Assembly: GCF_011397635.1 (NCBI RefSeq)
Contig: NC_064755.1
Coordinates: 23,728,559 to 23,792,558, forward strand
DNA length: 64,000 nucleotides
Source: Epinephelus fuscoguttatus
Taxonomy: Eukaryota > Chordata > Actinopteri > Perciformes > Serranidae
Direction of reading: 5' to 3'
Part shown: one piece after another, positions 26,001 through 40,300 of the stretch
Numbering within the stretch: position 1 is the first letter of the stretch
Layout: each line of letters starts with the position of its first letter
Translations under genes and position numbers: made by a program
Notes under the pieces: generated by a model
Databases searched by the model: none
Seen by the model: the letters and a program-made list of their open reading frames with translations, nothing else
What the model was told of the DNA's origin: nothing

Positions 26001-29000
26001 AGGGTCAACTGTAAGGAATGATAGGGAAAAAAGAGAAGAGACTGTACTCACCGTTCGTCTGATGGAGTTTACGCTCTACAAAGAAAACAAAACATTTCAC
26101 AAAAAATATGGTTTTCAGATGTCTTTTTTTCAGACACAGTTCATATTTAATTTTTTGTATGTTACCTGGCTGGTCGGACATTTCTCAACAGTGCCAATAA
26201 TCGTCTCTCTGGGCAGGTTAACCAGGATGTAGGATCCGTTATCATACAAGGCCACGTTGTTGCCATCAAATGTGATAACTCGCAGGTCTGACATCACAGT
26301 ACAGCGACCTGGCAAAAGCATCAGTGACATCAAACACACATCGGTGCAACAAATTCTCATCACTACACATGCCTTTTACTGAATCACTGGGAAAATCTGA
26401 TTTTTAATGTTAACAACCACGCTTACAGGGGCACTGCCACAGTGGACAGCAGGGGTCTGTGTTGATGAGGATGGGCAGGCCCAGCAGACTGCACTGGGGC
26501 TGGGTGGTGTTGTAGCGACAGTGTAGAGAGGAGTTGTGAAGCAGCAGCTCTCCATTGAAACAGATCAGCTCAACGCACTCATCAATGCGGTAGGAGTACG
26601 GAGGCTGTGGAGACAAAGACACACAGTTTGCTTTTACAAGGCTTGTTTACACATCACAGCACATCTTAATAGCCATCTGCAGAGTTTTTTGCATCAGTAA
26701 ACACAAATATTTGCGTTTTTATATATTGAGCTGTTCTTTTCCAGTCTCCAAGTCTTCCCATTACATAGTGCCTACCTGTACTGTATATACAGACTGTTAT
26801 GGATTCATACCTGTGGTAACAGTTTCCATATTGCTGATATAAAAGTATTTTACAAGTAGCGCATAAAACATTTCATGACTTATACAACATTTCTAAGAGT
26901 GGAGCAAACCTTTTTCACTGATGTGTTTTCACAGTCACACTAATTAAAGCAAAGCTGTCAATATAATGAATGATGACCGCATTTAATTAAGCCGGTGTGG
27001 TTTTAAGTCTTGGTATTGTTCATGCTGACTCACTGTCACACTGTCATGGCATACTGGGACACTTGAATAGAGCAGAAGCATTGTTAATGTTATTAGTAAT
27101 ACCTGCACGTTTCAAGCAAGTCAAAATGTCTGTGGTAAAAAAAGACAAGCCTGTACTGAAATAATCACTTTAATGGTAAATTCATTCATGTGAGTAATCA
27201 ATTACATACTACACCTAGCAGAACTGTCCCAATTTATCAAGTTCAGTAAACAAATTTATCTTCAAGATGCTTATATGCAGGTTCATGAAAAGTGTGTTTG
27301 TGGCCGTGTACTGAACTTTAACTACAACACTTACTGTGCATGGGGTAGTGGGCCAGATGAATGGCTGTGTGGTTGTCGTTTCCTCTGTCACAGGAGAGGT
27401 GTCAGGGCTTGGGATTACTTCTGTGGTTACTGGCTCAGTAGTGGGCTCAATGGTTGTAGGAAGTGGTGCTGTGGTTGTCACCACAACTGTTGAGGTGTCT
27501 GTTGGAGTGGTGGTCGCTGTGGCGACCATTGTAGGCGAAGGTGTAGGCTGAGTAGTGGTTGTGGTTTCAGTGGTGGTTTCAGGGACAGGGGTGGTGGAGG
27601 TGAGGGCTGTTGTGATGGCTGTGGTGGGTGGTGGCGGAGTGGTGGGGGAGGTTAGTGGAGGTGGGGTGGAGGTTACTGGGGGTGTTGGCGATGGTGTTGA
27701 GGGTGTGATAACGGTGGTGGAGGTAGGAATGGAGGGTGAGGTGGTAGAAGAAATAGTGGTAGGGGGTGGAGGAGAGGAAGTTGAGGGCACTGTTGTGGCC
27801 TCAGTGGATACAGTGGAGGGTGTTGCTGTTGTGCTGGTGGTTGTTGTGACCCCTGTGGTTATCGTAGTTTGAGTGGGGGTCATCTCAGTCGTGCTGAGAG
27901 TGGTCGTCTCTGGCAGTGTTGAGGGAGTGAGAGTGGTAGACATAACAGTGGTGGGAGGGGCAGTTGTAGATGGAGATGTGGTGAGCGGAGTGGTGACGCG
28001 CTCAGTTGCTGATGTAGTACTGGGAGTAGCGGGAGTGGTAGTGGTGGTTGTGGTTGTCGTGGGCCTGCCAGTAGTGGAGGAGGTGGTAGTAGTTGCTCTG
28101 GTGGTGGTTGTGGTGGTGGTCGTAGTGGATGTGGTTGTTGTAGTGGTGGTTGTGATTCTAGGCCTTGCAGGGGTAGTAGTAGTCGTCGTAGTGGTTGTTG
28201 TGGTTGTAGTTGAAGTAGTTGGTGGAGCTGTTGTAGTTCTGTTGGACCGCGTCACATATGCAAACGGTGTTGGAGTTGGGGGAAGGGACACACCTAGTAC
28301 AGACAATTAATATTGTAAGTACATATTTTATATTGAGTTTTGAAAATGCATTTAAGTTTTTTGGCGCCATTGGACAAAAATTCTATAATAGCCTTTCAGC
28401 ACATTGTAATTCAAATGGTCGAGTTCTGCACCTCTATCCTGTGACTGGAGACTTTTGCCAATCACAAGTCATTTCAGAGGCTGCTCCTATTGGCTGTTCA
28501 ACAAACACAGATGCGTGTGCACATGCCTTCAGATGATGAAAGCCTGATTCAACGGCAGAAAATCCTACAGAAGAAGTTGCTATTCCAGCGCTGGCAACAA
28601 CGGCCTATACTGCAGAGCAACCCATAAAAGGGAAGACGGACTTTTCAAAAAGAGGGTCTTAAGCCCTATTAGCACGGGACTAGTATTACCAGGGAGCCTC
28701 ATGTGATTTAGAAACTACCCTCCCATGTCTGTGTACCATGCGGCACATTTACATAAGCCTGTCTGTATTTTACTCAAATTCACTGTCATTATCCCCCGGA
28801 TATAATGCGCACAGTAATTTGTATCTCCACTCTCCACAGAAACACTTCACAGCACCACTAGCAGTGATTTAAAGTATTAATCTCCTTTTTTATTCTTTTA
28901 TTAAATGTTGGTAAACAAAAATAACAGATTCTGACACATATTGTCACATGTCATCCATCTCATCATCTGTCGAGATTCTCTCTTCTGACGGGTTTGAGCC

Positions 29001-31015
29001 TGCTCTTTCTGCGAATGGGTTGCAGCTTTGTAGGAAGATGAGCCTCCTGCACCCAAAATGCTGTCAAAACTTCAGCTTATAATTGCCAGAACAACGTCCA
29101 TAGTTCTTGACTGGAAAAGAGGCAGAAAAGAGGTGCAGAGAAAACAAAAAACCTTATAACAACCCCAAACTCCGGGATGCCGATTTGCATGGGACTTATA
29201 TTATCACATGACCTCTGTGTTGGGCGAAATATGGTAGGTAATTTGCCGTGAAATTGTTACAATCTCTGCATATAGTACAAATTACCAGAGGCCCCAGGTA
29301 ATACTAGTCCCATGCAAACAGATCTTAAAAGAGAGTCTGACAATAAAACACAATAAAATACGTGATAATATCGGCAAAGCATTTCAGAGATGGAGAGTAA
29401 ATGTTGCTAATAATTTAGCCTTCTGCTAACTGTAGCCAAAAGCTCACAACTTGCTAATTCAAGTCCATGTTTACGTAGGTATAGCCTTGAGTCACAGCAT
29501 GTCATCTCACATGGCTTTATCGGTCCACAGGTTTGCAAAAAAAACAGGACAGTAACTCTCATTGAACTGCTGCTATATAATGGCATCAGAATCACAATCA
29601 TGATTGGGATGATTGGTGAATGACCAATACTCATACAGGTTACTGCATGAGGCATAACATAACTTTTTAAAAGCACTTTTAAGACAAAACACTCGTCTGT
29701 TGTACTCACAGTCCTCTGAGTAGACACATCTTCTAGTGACTTCATCAAGGACCATATTCTTGGGACAACGTGGGAAGCAGCCCTCTACACTGTAACATAC
29801 AGACACTATTTCAGCACCTGAGCTAAGCTTTGATTATGTTGGTTGAATAATGAGTGCCTTTATTGAGACAAGCCTCTTACGGAGGCAGGAACTGGCAGCG
29901 GGTGGCATCTGGATCACTGCATGTGTGGACACAAGGGCTCGCACAGGCCTGGTAACGCCACTCACACATCATGCGGTAAGGTATCACAAAGCTGCTCTCT
30001 GCCAGAGAGGAAAAACACCAGATTAGTTATTTTTTTGTGTATGTAAATAGATATGTGTTGGGTATATGTGTGTGTTTCTGACCCTCCAGTGTGAAGCTGC
30101 TGCTGGCTTTGAAGCCCTCTGAGGTGTCATATCTCTGAGCTCGTGCAGCAGTGCGTGTCAGTGTCAGAAAGATTCCAGGTTGGCCGACGAGCTCAAACGA
30201 GGTGTGACCTGGCAGAAACAGCCCCTGGTGCTGGATAAAGGTTGACCTGCGACCAAACTCTGGCCCTCGACTCCAGCGCTCCAGCTGAAGCCGGCTGCGT
30301 CCTGACACGACAAGGAAAAAGTTTGGTCTTTCTGCAGACTCCAGTGACACCACAGGGACACCTGCGAAAATAAGCGAATGGGAGTTAATTTACCCCAAAA
30401 ACACAAAGACTAGTCATGTGTTATTGTGTGATTGTGGGTGCTTACGTGATGTTCTGTCCTTCTGCAGGCCTGCTGTGATCATGAAGTTGAACAGTAAGCC
30501 TGGGGCAGGCAACTGCCCTGGTCTCTCTCTCACCAGAGGAAACACTGAGCTGCTGGTGCGATTCACTCCAAACATGGTGTCATTATAAACAGCACTCACC
30601 AAGGAAAATGGGCCATCGCCTAGCTCTGTGGGGAAGCGAGGAAAAGAGAAAGGAAATTAGTGCGGTGACAAGCTGGCAGGGAATCAGAGTGTGTAAGGTT
30701 TGGAAACAACAATCAACAAAATAGCTCTCTGAAAACAACTAGCCCTCACTCATACTTACCTTGATTATAGTATTCACAATCATAGGCTGAAAGAGAGCAA
30801 GAAAATATTTTGAAAATTCAATAAAGAGATGTAAAGAGTGAGAGAAAGACAGTTTAGAAGTTGTAAAGCATTTCAGTAGCTCTGAGATAATGCGTGACTA
30901 AGATGAAAAACAGCACAACATTGGTGTATGCACAGAGGGACTGCTGAAAATGGGTCAAAGGGGTAAGCAGGGGTCATATCTCAGACCAACACAGAGTAGA
31001 CTGACATACTATGAT

Positions 31016-31057
<42 letters not shown>

Positions 31058-32496
31058 CACGACAGACAGAGGGCGATCTCCAGCGTATTGTGACTCCCTG
31101 TTGACAGCATTTGTGTGCATAAGCAGCGATGGACGTACAGAGACACTCGCAGTCTCCCCCGCGGTTACAATTGCAAGTGTCTGTCAGGCAGTTCCTATAG
31201 AACCAGGCCACATCCACCTGGAGGGTACGCACAGCACGTATACGTGGTCATACACAAACACACACAGACACACATACACACAAACAATCGTAAAGCGAAC
31301 CAGGCCAATCTCGCTGGGAGAGACTGTTTAGGGGGTGAGTAGTTTTCAATAATTCAGACAGCGAAGGAGTGATGAGATTTCAGGACAAAGGAATGTGGGT
31401 CAACCTCTGGTGCAGAGGGGATCAGATGAGCTCTGTGACACACAGACAAAATGCATCAGCAATGAGTTTGTCTGTCCAAAGGCGATGGTAACTGGGCCTT
31501 TGTGTTTTTGACATTGGCGACTGCAATGCACAAAAACAGCACACAATGTGAGAAGCACAAATATTGATTAGGTAGGGCGGGGGCTGCATCCTGAGTGGAG
31601 CAGCTGGCTGGCAATTGAATACAGTCATGTTATTGAAAAGGTAGTTTGGAGTGATTCAGTCATTTTCTTATTTTTCTATATTGATTATGAACAATCCAAA
31701 AACAATCTGTGTTAACAAAATCTGTGATATACAACTTAAACAATCCCTATATTACCCTCAATACAAATGTTATTTTAAATGACTGCTGTAAGTGCATCAC
31801 TTCTACAACAGCATGTGTCAACTGCCAATAAAAAACAAGTACCTGTAAAGCAGGATGTCTGATTGTGTTCTCTAGCACAACACAACATTTCTGTCACACC
31901 ATGAATCTCACTTGTCCCTTAGTTTCAGTTAAGACATCATTCAGATTTTATACAACAAGCCAGACAAACTGAGTGTGTCTTTGCAGAGCAAGGACACTTA
32001 CATTATGAAAAGCCAGAAAAAAACATGTTTTTCTCAAGAAAGCAAGTTTTAGAAATGACTTCCTCGGATGGGTGCTTTTCGCTCCAATTTGGACGCGGAG
32101 AAAACTTCAACAAAGTCACTAAAACAGGGATGTTTGGCTGACTTCACTGGTGTTTTTAAATCTGACTTCCCTCACATCTGTTTTGAAAAGAAGTCTGAAG
32201 ATTGAGACTGAACGTGACAGCCACTTCTCTTGTCTGAATGCAAAATGGAAAAACTCTGTGTCATTTAACCATGAATTTAAAGATCAATGCTTCAGTGCAG
32301 CTACTACCCTTCAAATCCATTTATTTGTGTGAAACTGTCTTTTCTACAACGGCCCAGGCAAAGGAAAAATCTCTGTCTGGTAAAGTGCTGCATAGTGTAG
32401 TGAAATACAAGAAATACAAGGCCAAGTTTTTCTCCCTACACCATAAACAAACATACCAATATTTTATATATATATTAGATAGACAGACAGATAGAC

Positions 32497-32552
<56 letters not shown>

Positions 32553-34284
32553 TTATGTGCATTTCATGCATGTTATTTTTGTTGTCCTGAAAGTATTTTG
32601 ATCTGATAAAAAATGTACAAAATATCTCGGCAGAGAGAAAAGCAACAAACATTCTCTCAAAGTGCACATGGATGTCTTGCACTTTAGTCACTCTCTACAC
32701 AGAACAAACTGCCAGGAATTGGTCTCTGAGCGAAGTCATAAAAATTGAATGCAAAGGCACCAAATAACACAGTATTCACTTGCTCCATGCTGCTTTATAG
32801 CAGGAGCAATCAATGTTTTTCAAGCTAAGGACCCCTTAGCTGAAAGAGAGACGGTGCAGGGACCCCCACTACAGATACTGTATGAAATTGAGTTGCACTT
32901 GAGATACTTCTCGAAATATTTTTCAGTCTTCTCTCATTGGCACATGTCTAAAGCTGCTCAGACAGCAGCAATTGTAGCATGGCAAGGTGCGTTAGCTTCA
33001 CCCATTGCAGTTTCACTGGTGGTTTCTCAGTTGGATAGTGTGTCAGAATCTCTTGTTAGAAAAAGGTACAAAACGATACACTGCTGGTCAATATATGACC
33101 AAAAAAAAAGGTGCTTCCTCACATGACTGCACACGGATTTGTGGGTAACAGTTAGCCTATCATTAATGCTGTGTACTGTAAATTAAAAAGGTTTAAATTA
33201 TCTTGTCTAATAATATATTGGATTGATGTTAATGTGTATTTTCAGACACATAAGTTTTGGGAAATACAGTACATAAATAAATAATAATAGTCATTGAAAA
33301 ACTAAATTAAAACTTATCAATTATCTTATAAATTATCATGAGGCAATCTGGCGGCACCCCCTGTAGTTACTGTGAGGACTCCCTAGGGGTCCCTGTTGGA
33401 AATCCAGGCTTTTAAAGTATACTGTGCAGTGTTATGCAGTGTTATCGTTTATTGTTAAAGCCATCCCTAAATTCACCCTCATTTGGCATTTCGCCTCGCT
33501 ATATTTCCAATTTTTTTTTTTAGCGCCGCGTCTCTTGGATACCTGCTGTTTACAGTCTGGTATCAGGTCGCTACCTTTATATGAAGCCCCGACCTCACCT
33601 GAGGGCTGTGGACATACCCCCCCAAGTCAACATTTCAGGCACAGAAGATAAGAAGAAAATCCAGGCAGAGGGCAGAGTCTCTGCAGAAAAACACCCCCCC
33701 ACACGCTTCTAGTCTTGAGAAGTCTTGAATCTTGAATAACAAGAAGCACACAGGTGCAATGTGTGTGTTTTGCACTGAGAAGCGACTAATGCTCAAATCA
33801 GTGCCATGACAGCACCTGCTTACAAGGAGATGTGCTACTAAACAACAAAAATCTTTACAGTGTGAACAATAAACCATCACTCATGAAATTATTTATATAT
33901 ATGTAAATGCATCACATGTGAGAACAAAGGCACTGTAACAGACACATGCAAGGATTAGTTCTTGCATGTCTATTAAAAGTGTAAAGTGTCAGTTACTATA
34001 AAAGTCAAGTGAGTTTATGTGGTGGCCCCTGTACATATATACATAGCTCCATCTGCTGGCCACATAGAGAAATACAATAATGTCATATAACATACAGGTG
34101 TGTGAGTCTGTTCTTGTGTGTAGCCCCGGATCTGCTGTGGTATTTATCTCTGAGGAACAGTGTATTCCCTGGGATCAGTTAGGAGTTGTTCCCATAACCC
34201 CTAACCAACCCCTATTCCCCTGCTGCAAGCAAGATAACCTTTCTGCAGCTCACTCTGTAGCGACGTTTGTGTGCGTGTGTGTGA

Positions 34285-34329
<45 letters not shown>

Positions 34330-37300
34330 TGTGTGTGCATCAGTTCAATGGCACTCACCACGTTGTGACAAGGTGCAAAGACATCGCTGTAGAGGAGAGC
34401 ACACTCCCTCTTGGCGTACGGCTGTCTGCCTAAGTCGCCTTCACACGGTCGCTCAACTACATAGTCACTTTCACACTAAAATGCACACAACACACACGCA
34501 CACACACACAGAAGGCGATCAAGTGTCTGATTACTCTTAAATATCACAGTGGACTCGAGGGAGTCAAACCCACATAAATTACAGGGGAAACAGAGACGAG
34601 TGAAAGAGTGAGTGGGAGACACACAAAGATAGAAAAGGGAAAGACGGTAAAGGAACAATGACTGGAGGAGAGGAGCTGGGGTGACTCATACCTGTCCCAG
34701 AGCCCAGCTATCTCCAAAGGTCTGTGCATTATTGACTTCCATGTGGCTGGAGGTGGTCATATCATTCACTGTCACACTGTCAAAATTTCCACATAGCCCA
34801 CTGAGAAGGCCCTAATTGACAGGAAAGACACTGAGTCATGTTTTCAGATTCCTTTCATAATAACAGTCTACACATTCAGTATGAACAAAGATATATATGT
34901 ATATCAGAGAAAACTAAAATCATTTTTCATCTGAAAAATGTACTCCTAGTCCAGACCTTCCACTGAGGTCCAGCTCTAATGTGCACAGTTGTCTTGCGGT
35001 CCCAGAGGATGGTCAGGTCCTGATTGGAGAAGTGGACCACAGTGTAGTAGCCGGCTTTCCAAAGCTCAAACTCTGACCCACGACCGACAACAGTGGACGG
35101 GCTCTGAGGCAAGACAAAGTAGATTAGTATCAGTTAAAATCACTGGAGCTTTCCTGATATATTAATTTGTAAGAGGAAAGGAGACACAGGTGCATTGCTT
35201 GATTGGTAAAGAGAGAGTGTGACTGTGTGTGTTTCGTCCGTACAGGGTTGCCAGAGTTGTCAGTGAAGTAGATTTTGGTCAGGCCCACGTGAATGACCAG
35301 TATTTTCATGCACACAATGCCACTCTCATAGCAGTCCTTGTTTTGGGCAACAATGGACACCTCGGTTTCTCCTGCACTCTGGTGAGAGGGGAAGACAAAA
35401 TATTACTCTGAGAAAAGGAAGATTCATCTCTATTCTTTGAACACAACACAATGTTTTTGTTTTGTTGTTCATAATTCCCTCTTATACTGTTGCCACATCA
35501 GCTGGAAATGCAATATCTGAATACCACATCGTAGATTCAAGCTAGAAATCTGATTCTCCTTGTTCAGGAAACAGTGTCATTCTGGGTACACGAGAGGTGA
35601 CGAGAAGAGGAAGCAACTCTAGGCTATTAAGACACAGCTTTGACCTGCCTCCCCATTCTTTTCAGGTCTGCACGGTGGCCGGCAGCCTGCTGGTGGGTCT
35701 GAATTGGAATGCCTGTTCTGCTAATTCTAATTCTATATCCCTGGGAGCGCAGGAGTCCTGGGGTTTGAAGTGAACACTGGTCTCTTTGTGTCGCTACGGC
35801 TTTGCACAACGTCTGCTAGCATTACCGTGGTGCAAACCCACCAGCGCACACACACACATACACACCTTAATCTGCTCTAATTAAAAACCACTCTCTCTTC
35901 CAGGTTTAGAAACAAGCTTGGATCTTCTTTCCCAGATCCAAATCAGTCTTGGCTAGGAAAAGTGGAGGATGCTCCTCCTTTGCACTTAAACACATACCAT
36001 CTCACACACACAAACACACTTCTCTTACACAGCCTATCAAAAGCACTTTGAAACCACCTGATTAACATTCCAGTGCCCGTAAATGTGTGTAAATGCTACA
36101 ATGTACTGACAGAAAGAAGTGTTTCATCTGGTCTCGCTCTACTGTGCTGTGACAACATGCTGTGATTGGTGTGACGAGGTCGGAGGTCATGGTTAGGGTT
36201 GGTAATAGCCAATCAGAGCATAATAAGGTGGGACTAGGTAAAACACTGTCGTTGCTGGGTACAGTTTAGCATCTACGTCTAAGCTGATGACGTCATTTTA
36301 CAACCACACACAGAATCTACTCACTTTAAGCAGGTAGACCTGACAGTCAGAGTGGTAGTCATACTCAAGGCCATCGAAGGTGTGGTAGTGTCTGTCGCTG
36401 TAGACGGTACATACAGCTGGACATGGCGAGTAGCTGCAGTTAAAATAGCCACGGTGACACACACTGAGGAGACGGACAGACGGGTGCACATGCGGAGAGT
36501 AAAGAGAAACTCATTGTGCTGTGAACAATACAACTTTATGTTCTGAGTCACAGTTTGTTAGAGTTCTAATCCTACACAGAAAAAAATGCATATGCAGTAA
36601 AATCTCAATACAGAAATAATATGATTGCATCACTGCTTATTCTGGTGCTTCTACCTTTGGGAAAAATACAAATGGGGAGTAAAACACAGGTGTATACCAT
36701 TTATAACATGGAGTTTCCACGGTTTCTCCAGGGAGGTATTCAAGGCCCAGCCAGGCACAGGGGCAGTTCTCTGGATAGTAACACTCGCTGTTGTGCAGCA
36801 CCAGCCTTCAAAGATAAAACATAACTCAGTTAGGAGGTAGAGAACATGCAAGCACCTGATTGAAAACCCCTTTTGCAGTACACAGGGTCATTCTATTCTA
36901 AAGATCATTCTCCACTCTGTGGAAGTCTGATATTAATAATGTGCGCATTGTTGGCTATAACATACTGTAATATATGAAATGATCTCTTACACGCTTAGAA
37001 ATTATGAGCAACTGATCATAAATTAATGCACACACACCTGCAGATGTACAAGGCTTCACTTAATTATAACTACTGCAGTGCCTGCTTGGCCTCTAGTAGC
37101 AGCTTTCTCAAGAATCACTAATCCAAACAACTTTATCCTCAACACTGCTTGAATTACATTATTCAGGGTTTTGGCAGCTTAAACTGTAATGTCATCCAAA
37201 CAGCAGGTTCTACTAAATGACGTGACTTTCCACAACACCCAAAGAAGCCTTCTCAAATTCCAAACACTCATCCATAAACTACTGTTTGTACATTAAGATT

Positions 37301-40300
37301 CCGATCATAACTTAGCCTTCAGATGGCAATGTTATCTGTTTTGAGGAGCTCTGATAGATGAAGCGATGTTGAAATTATTTTCCCACACAACAAAAGCTTC
37401 TCCAGGACTTTTTCTCTCATTTTCTATGACTAGAAAACTGTCTTTCCAGGATGCCTGGAAACCCTGCAACCCTGAGTAAGTTAATTTATGTAATAAGTTC
37501 TGTGAGTTATGTATATAGCCTGTGTTGATTTTGTTTACACTCGGGAATTATAGGTGTGGAAAGTAAATAAGGTCAAGGTGCTCTCAATGAAGGCTTTTAA
37601 TTTGCATTTGACAAAGGCACTTACTACTGTACAAGCTCTTACACCTTTAAAAGACTAAACCTGTGCTTTTATCCAGAAATTAGATGACTACTGACTAGCT
37701 TCTAGGCAGCCAGTAGTTTCAGTTGCTTTTATTACAATATGAAAATCACCTAGATCACCTAGAGACTTGATTTCGCTCACCATTACAGAATCTGCATGAC
37801 GATTTTTACATCATACTGAAATGAACAGGATCGTGACTCCCTGGAAGGTAGGAAACACTTAATAATATAGTATATTTGCCAATTGGACTGGAAAAATGAC
37901 TTTCATGGTCTTTGAAAAAGACAAATACACAATGATACTGAAAGGCAGCAGATGTTTTTTTTTTTTTTTTTTTTTTACCCAGGAGGGCAGACACAGCCAG
38001 GGATGCATGGTGTACTGGGAGGGCAGGTGAGGTTCAACATCAGGTTACGGCAGGTCGGTGCGCAGGCTACGCCTCCTCTCTGCTCGGTGCAGCTGTGGTA
38101 CACCTTCCCCTCCGGACACTCCCCGACCTCTACACTATCTGGCTCTAGAATCCGCATGCACAGACACACATACCAACACACGCACATACACTCAAGAAAA
38201 TCAATGCCCCGGTCGTCTTAAACATCAAACGCAACAGCCAGTCATGGGAAACAAGCTACAACCACAGACATAAGGCTCTTGATTTCAGCAAGAGGGACAC
38301 AGCCTGAAACGGCACTTTGTTGTTGGAACGAACGAGAGCAGGAACTGAAGGGAGGGGAGGGAGTGCAGAGAGGTTACCTTTTTCCTCTGGCACACACTCC
38401 ATCTTCCCATTTCTGCACAGGCTGATGGAGGAGACAGGAAGGGAGAGAAAAAGAAGTGAGTGTTTGGGAAAGAGAGTAATGTTATCAAACACAAGGTTAG
38501 TTTAAGTGCTCTACGTCTCATTTGACAATCACTTAAGCTTTTATTGCTTTCTCAAATGTATCCGACCGTGTGTGTCTGTGAGGATGCTGAGGACACTGTG
38601 TGCAGTTAGGACAGCAGCCAAAGTGAGTTTTTACTTTCAGTGAAGGTCAAGGCCAGCTGTGACTCACCAGGGGCCAGAGGCGCTGAAGGTCACCTCCCCT
38701 GGTTGTGACACACCACCCATGGAATAACAGTGACACTGAGACCTGAGGAAAAACTCGTGTCATTATTCTAATTACATTCACTAATGACGATGCTTTATTT
38801 TGTGTTGGTGTTTGCCCATGTGTGTGTTTCTGCCAAATCGCAATTGATGACCATTGTTAGGATGAAATATGAGGTGGCGAAATCTTACAGTTGCACACAG
38901 CGCTGGCGCACATCGTCATGGTAGCTGCCGTCTGGACAGCCACACCCCTCGGCACAGTCGTCAGGGGTACATGTCTCCGTGCTAGAGAGAGCACGACAGG
39001 ACCGCCCACACGACGACACACAAGAGTGGTACAGCATGCCCCCAAGACACACCACTCCTATGTAAATACACACACACACACACACACACACACAAAGATA
39101 TACACATTCTATATACTGTACCCCTAAGACAATACAATCTCTTTAACTGTTAGAGAAGTTTTTACTCTATGTGTACTGTGTGAGCCACTTCAAAGACAAA
39201 TTTCAATAAAGTTTTAAACAAACACAAATACTCAGTCCACACATGTAGCACAGTTTTAAACTGAGACCATTTCCAGCCGTACATTTCAAAGTATCTTAAA
39301 CACAACACAGTAACCCAGAGGCCAAATACTCACCACATTCAGAGACTTGTGATCTGAAATCAATGTCGACCCCGTGTTTGGAGCAGAGGTAAGCGTAGTG
39401 AGCGAGCGCTGTGCACAAACAGCTGCTCCCACATCGACAGGCCTGATAGCGGCACTGCTGCTGGTAGACGTTTGGACTGATGTAGCCATGACACGGGGTA
39501 AACACACTCCCCATAAGCACTTCACACTGGGATGCATAGTACACTAGAATACACAACAACAAACACACAACTCCATTTAACACATTTGAAATTCTAGTCT
39601 GAAGAAACTCAGATACCCTGCAACTAAACTTGTACAACTCAGTGTCATATTTATCAATCATATTTAGGATGTGATGATATATAGTGCAGTCTGTAGAGCT
39701 GCTGGCATTCAAAGGAGAATGCCACATAAATTAAGAATTCCATTGCGTTATTTCAATGGCCTTGGAAAGTTCAATAAATATTTGTGAGCAGGAGCTACTC
39801 TTTCTCAAAGCCAGAAACCAGAGAAGTAAGTCTCAAACTTGTTATGTAATAGGGTATAAATCAAGAGCTGCTCGATAGACAATGAATGAGAGCCAGATTT
39901 TGTGAACGGACAAATGGTTGGTTTCTTTTTTATACCTAAACAAGCTTTATTCTATTGTAATGTTCTCAGTCCTGAAACAGAAAATGGACCCATATACTCA
40001 GAACATTTCCCTGGCTGCTCTCAGTGTCATCTATAACATCTCTCCCAATTCATTGTCTATGGAGCAGCTCCAGACTTTATACCCTATGACATCACAAAAT
40101 TTTAGTTTTAGCACCCAAGTTTTTGAATTTAGGAGATATAACCTAATATTTTTGGACTGCTTTAAACCACTTGAATAACATCTATGATTTTAGTAGTTGG
40201 AGTTCCCCTTTAAAATAACAAGTACACCCAAAATAATAAAAACAGATGAAGCCATTATTACCATTGTGCTGGTTCATCTCACATGGGTCTATGATGGGCA

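Larger units (their letters stand above)
31218..34358. other. Largest otog intron, with repeats
   Basis: It holds a (GATA)n tract at 32476-32552, a possible dispersed element at about 32800-33420 (caagctaaggacccctt at the left, aggggtccctgttggaaatc at the right) and a GT/GA tract at 34270-34329 next to exon 34359-34475. I see no exon in it; flanking exons are phase compatible. Confidence 0.6.
31061..38144 (-). other. otog: otog D3 assembly
   Basis: Exon 37979-38144 is a TIL domain ([12 protein letters not shown] and GCVCPPG), and 36698-36805 continues with [17 protein letters not shown] is in 36325-36463, 35244-35378, 34957-35103 and 34692-34811 ([58 protein letters not shown]). C8 is in 34359-34475 and 31061-31217 ([36 protein letters not shown]). 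The CGLCG position reads SGLCG. Confidence 0.88.

Noticed and set aside
24362-26308. GDPH-type autocatalytic cleavage site in D4
   Set aside because: The position before TFDG reads SDLRVI, so the GDPH motif of MUC2/MUC5AC D4 is absent.
27336-28310. Long Val/Gly-rich open frames on the plus strand
   Set aside because: They are the exact complement of the Thr-rich otog exon (ACN read as NGT, i.e. Val/Gly/Cys codons) and have no independent support.
32476-32552. GATA array considered as a CRISPR-like or satellite array
   Set aside because: It is a plain tetranucleotide microsatellite with no spacers.
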